From JBNKEI01 sp050288705 (GTDB lineage Bacteria; Myxococcota; Myxococcia; Myxococcales; UBA5297), in the NCBI GenBank assembly GCA_050288705.1, contig JBNKEI010000177.1:7164-71163 (forward strand): DNA of 64,000 nucleotides, written 5' to 3'. Positions 63,397 through 64,000 of this stretch are shown one piece after another (position 1 is the first letter of the stretch; every line of letters starts with the position of its first letter). The notes under the pieces are model-generated. The model did no database searches. It had not been told where the DNA came from and saw only the letters and a list, made by a program, of their open reading frames with translations. The position numbers were made by a program, and so were the translations under genes.

Positions 63397-63538
63397 AATC
63401 TAGTATCTATCTAATAATGCCGCACACAGACCACGTCGCGAGCCTGCCTCATTACGACGATAGTAGAGTCAGTTAGCCAAAAAAAAGCTTCCAAGTCAAG
63501 AGATGGTAAAGCTTCTTTCTAACAAGGTTCTAATTCTG

Positions 63539-64000
63539 TCACCCCGCAACTCTTGTCAAGTATTCCCCACTGCGAGTATCAATACGAACAATGTCTCCCT
63601 GCTCAATAAAAAGGGGGACATTTACTACATACCCTGACTCCACAGTAGCCGGCTTTTGTGCCCCGGAAACAGTATCCCCCCGGATACCGGGATCGCACAG
63701 GGTGACCTTTAAGTCCACCGAGTTAGGAACGTCAACCCCAATGGGTCGACCATTGTAGAACAAAATATGCACAGTGATGTTTTCTTTAAGAAAGTTACGA
63801 GCCATTCCTAGCTGGTCTTTGGAAAGAAAGGTTTGGTCGTAAGTTTTAGAGTCCATAAAATGGTACTCTTCGCCCTGTACGTATAAATACTGCATTTCCC
63901 TTTCTTCCACGTCAGCTTTTGCCACTTTATCACCTGATTTAAAAGTGGGCTCCAAGGTACGGCCAGAAATTAAACTTTTAATCTTTGTCCGTACGAACGC
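63539..64000 (-). CDS. efp: Elongation factor P, 5' end beyond the window
   Basis: 154 residues visible and open to the window end; the frame begins AFVRTKIKSLISGRTLEPTF, so about 30 N-terminal residues, including the loop with the modifiable Lys, lie beyond 64000. All three OB-like domains are represented, with the KOW-like part at the start, then DQLGMARNFLKEN, NGRPIGVDVPNSVDLKVTLC, DPGIRGDTVSGAQKPATVES and the C-terminal VNVPLFIEQGDIVRIDTRSG EYLTRVAG. EF-P relieves ribosome stalling at polyproline. The Leu codon TTG at 63955 is internal, not the start. Confidence 0.95.
   Translation of the reverse strand, partial: AFVRTKIKSLISGRTLEPTFKSGDKVAKADVEEREMQYLYVQGEEYHFMDSKTYDQTFLSKDQLGMARNFLKENITVHILFYNGRPIGVDVPNSVDLKVTLCDPGIRGDTVSGAQKPATVESGYVVNVPLFIEQGDIVRIDTRSGEYLTRVAG

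Noticed and set aside
1..64000. CRISPR arrays, tRNA or rRNA genes
   Set aside because: No regularly spaced repeats, tRNA-like cloverleafs or rRNA stretches were noticed on reading; a tRNAscan or Infernal run would be decisive.

Overview
The window reads as chromosomal DNA from a Gram-negative bacterium of deltaproteobacterial character. The best guess is a Myxococcota-like or Bdellovibrionota-like lineage with fairly low GC; this is inferred from gene families only, not from an rRNA gene. The pointers are a DUF4388 (PATAN) protein, a DUF4382 lipoprotein with Cys-rich 'exclusively exported' style repeats, two ECF sigma operons with unusual anti-sigma proteins, a caspase fused to an outer-membrane repeat region, a VIT/VWA protein and a TonB receptor carrying its own TonB domain. 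No tRNA, rRNA, CRISPR array or complete insertion sequence was found.

Layout. 1-6000: a 1451-residue effector-like protein with a putative clan CE (Ulp/YopJ-type) cysteine protease centre, two small unknown genes, an IS3 transposase scrap, and a decayed second copy of the effector's C-terminus. 6100-10200: a GAF protein, a membrane GAF/histidine kinase and a glycosyltransferase. 10600-13830: an orphan type VI sheath gene (tssC), a signal-less muramidase-like protein and a divergent secreted small protein, possibly an effector/immunity module. 14000-18740: a DUF4382 lipoprotein divergent from an ECF sigma operon in which the predicted anti-sigma factor and a lipoprotein both carry CBM48/AMPK-type folds. 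18780-25960: a DUF1016 remnant, a PATAN protein, a VIT/VWA protein, class II photolyase and RlmI.

25960-32780 is a degenerate island: IS200/IS605-like end repeat, VapBC-type toxin-antitoxin pair, IS6 transposase scrap, papain-like lipoprotein, broken carboxymuconolactone decarboxylase, HAF-repeat protein, a MITE-like palindromic element, broken DUF6880 gene and a frameshifted membrane gene. 32966-40663 is a co-oriented polyamine/membrane-stress cluster: S-adenosylmethionine decarboxylase, lipoprotein, YjfL-type DUF350 protein, membrane-fused spermidine synthase, YjfI (DUF2170), PspA/YjfJ, YjfK (DUF2491) and a K+ channel.

41114-50431 is a long co-oriented TonB block: ExbB, ExbD, TonB, TonB-domain-bearing receptor, lipoprotein, ECF sigma, DUF4384-like anti-sigma and caspase/outer-membrane fusion. 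After a small lipoprotein and a Kef-type antiporter, the last part is on the minus strand: EF-P (cut by the window end), a TPR protein, an ExeA-like ATPase, TamB and a TamA-like Omp85 protein with about seven POTRA units. Positions of short sites were counted by hand and may be off by one or two bases.
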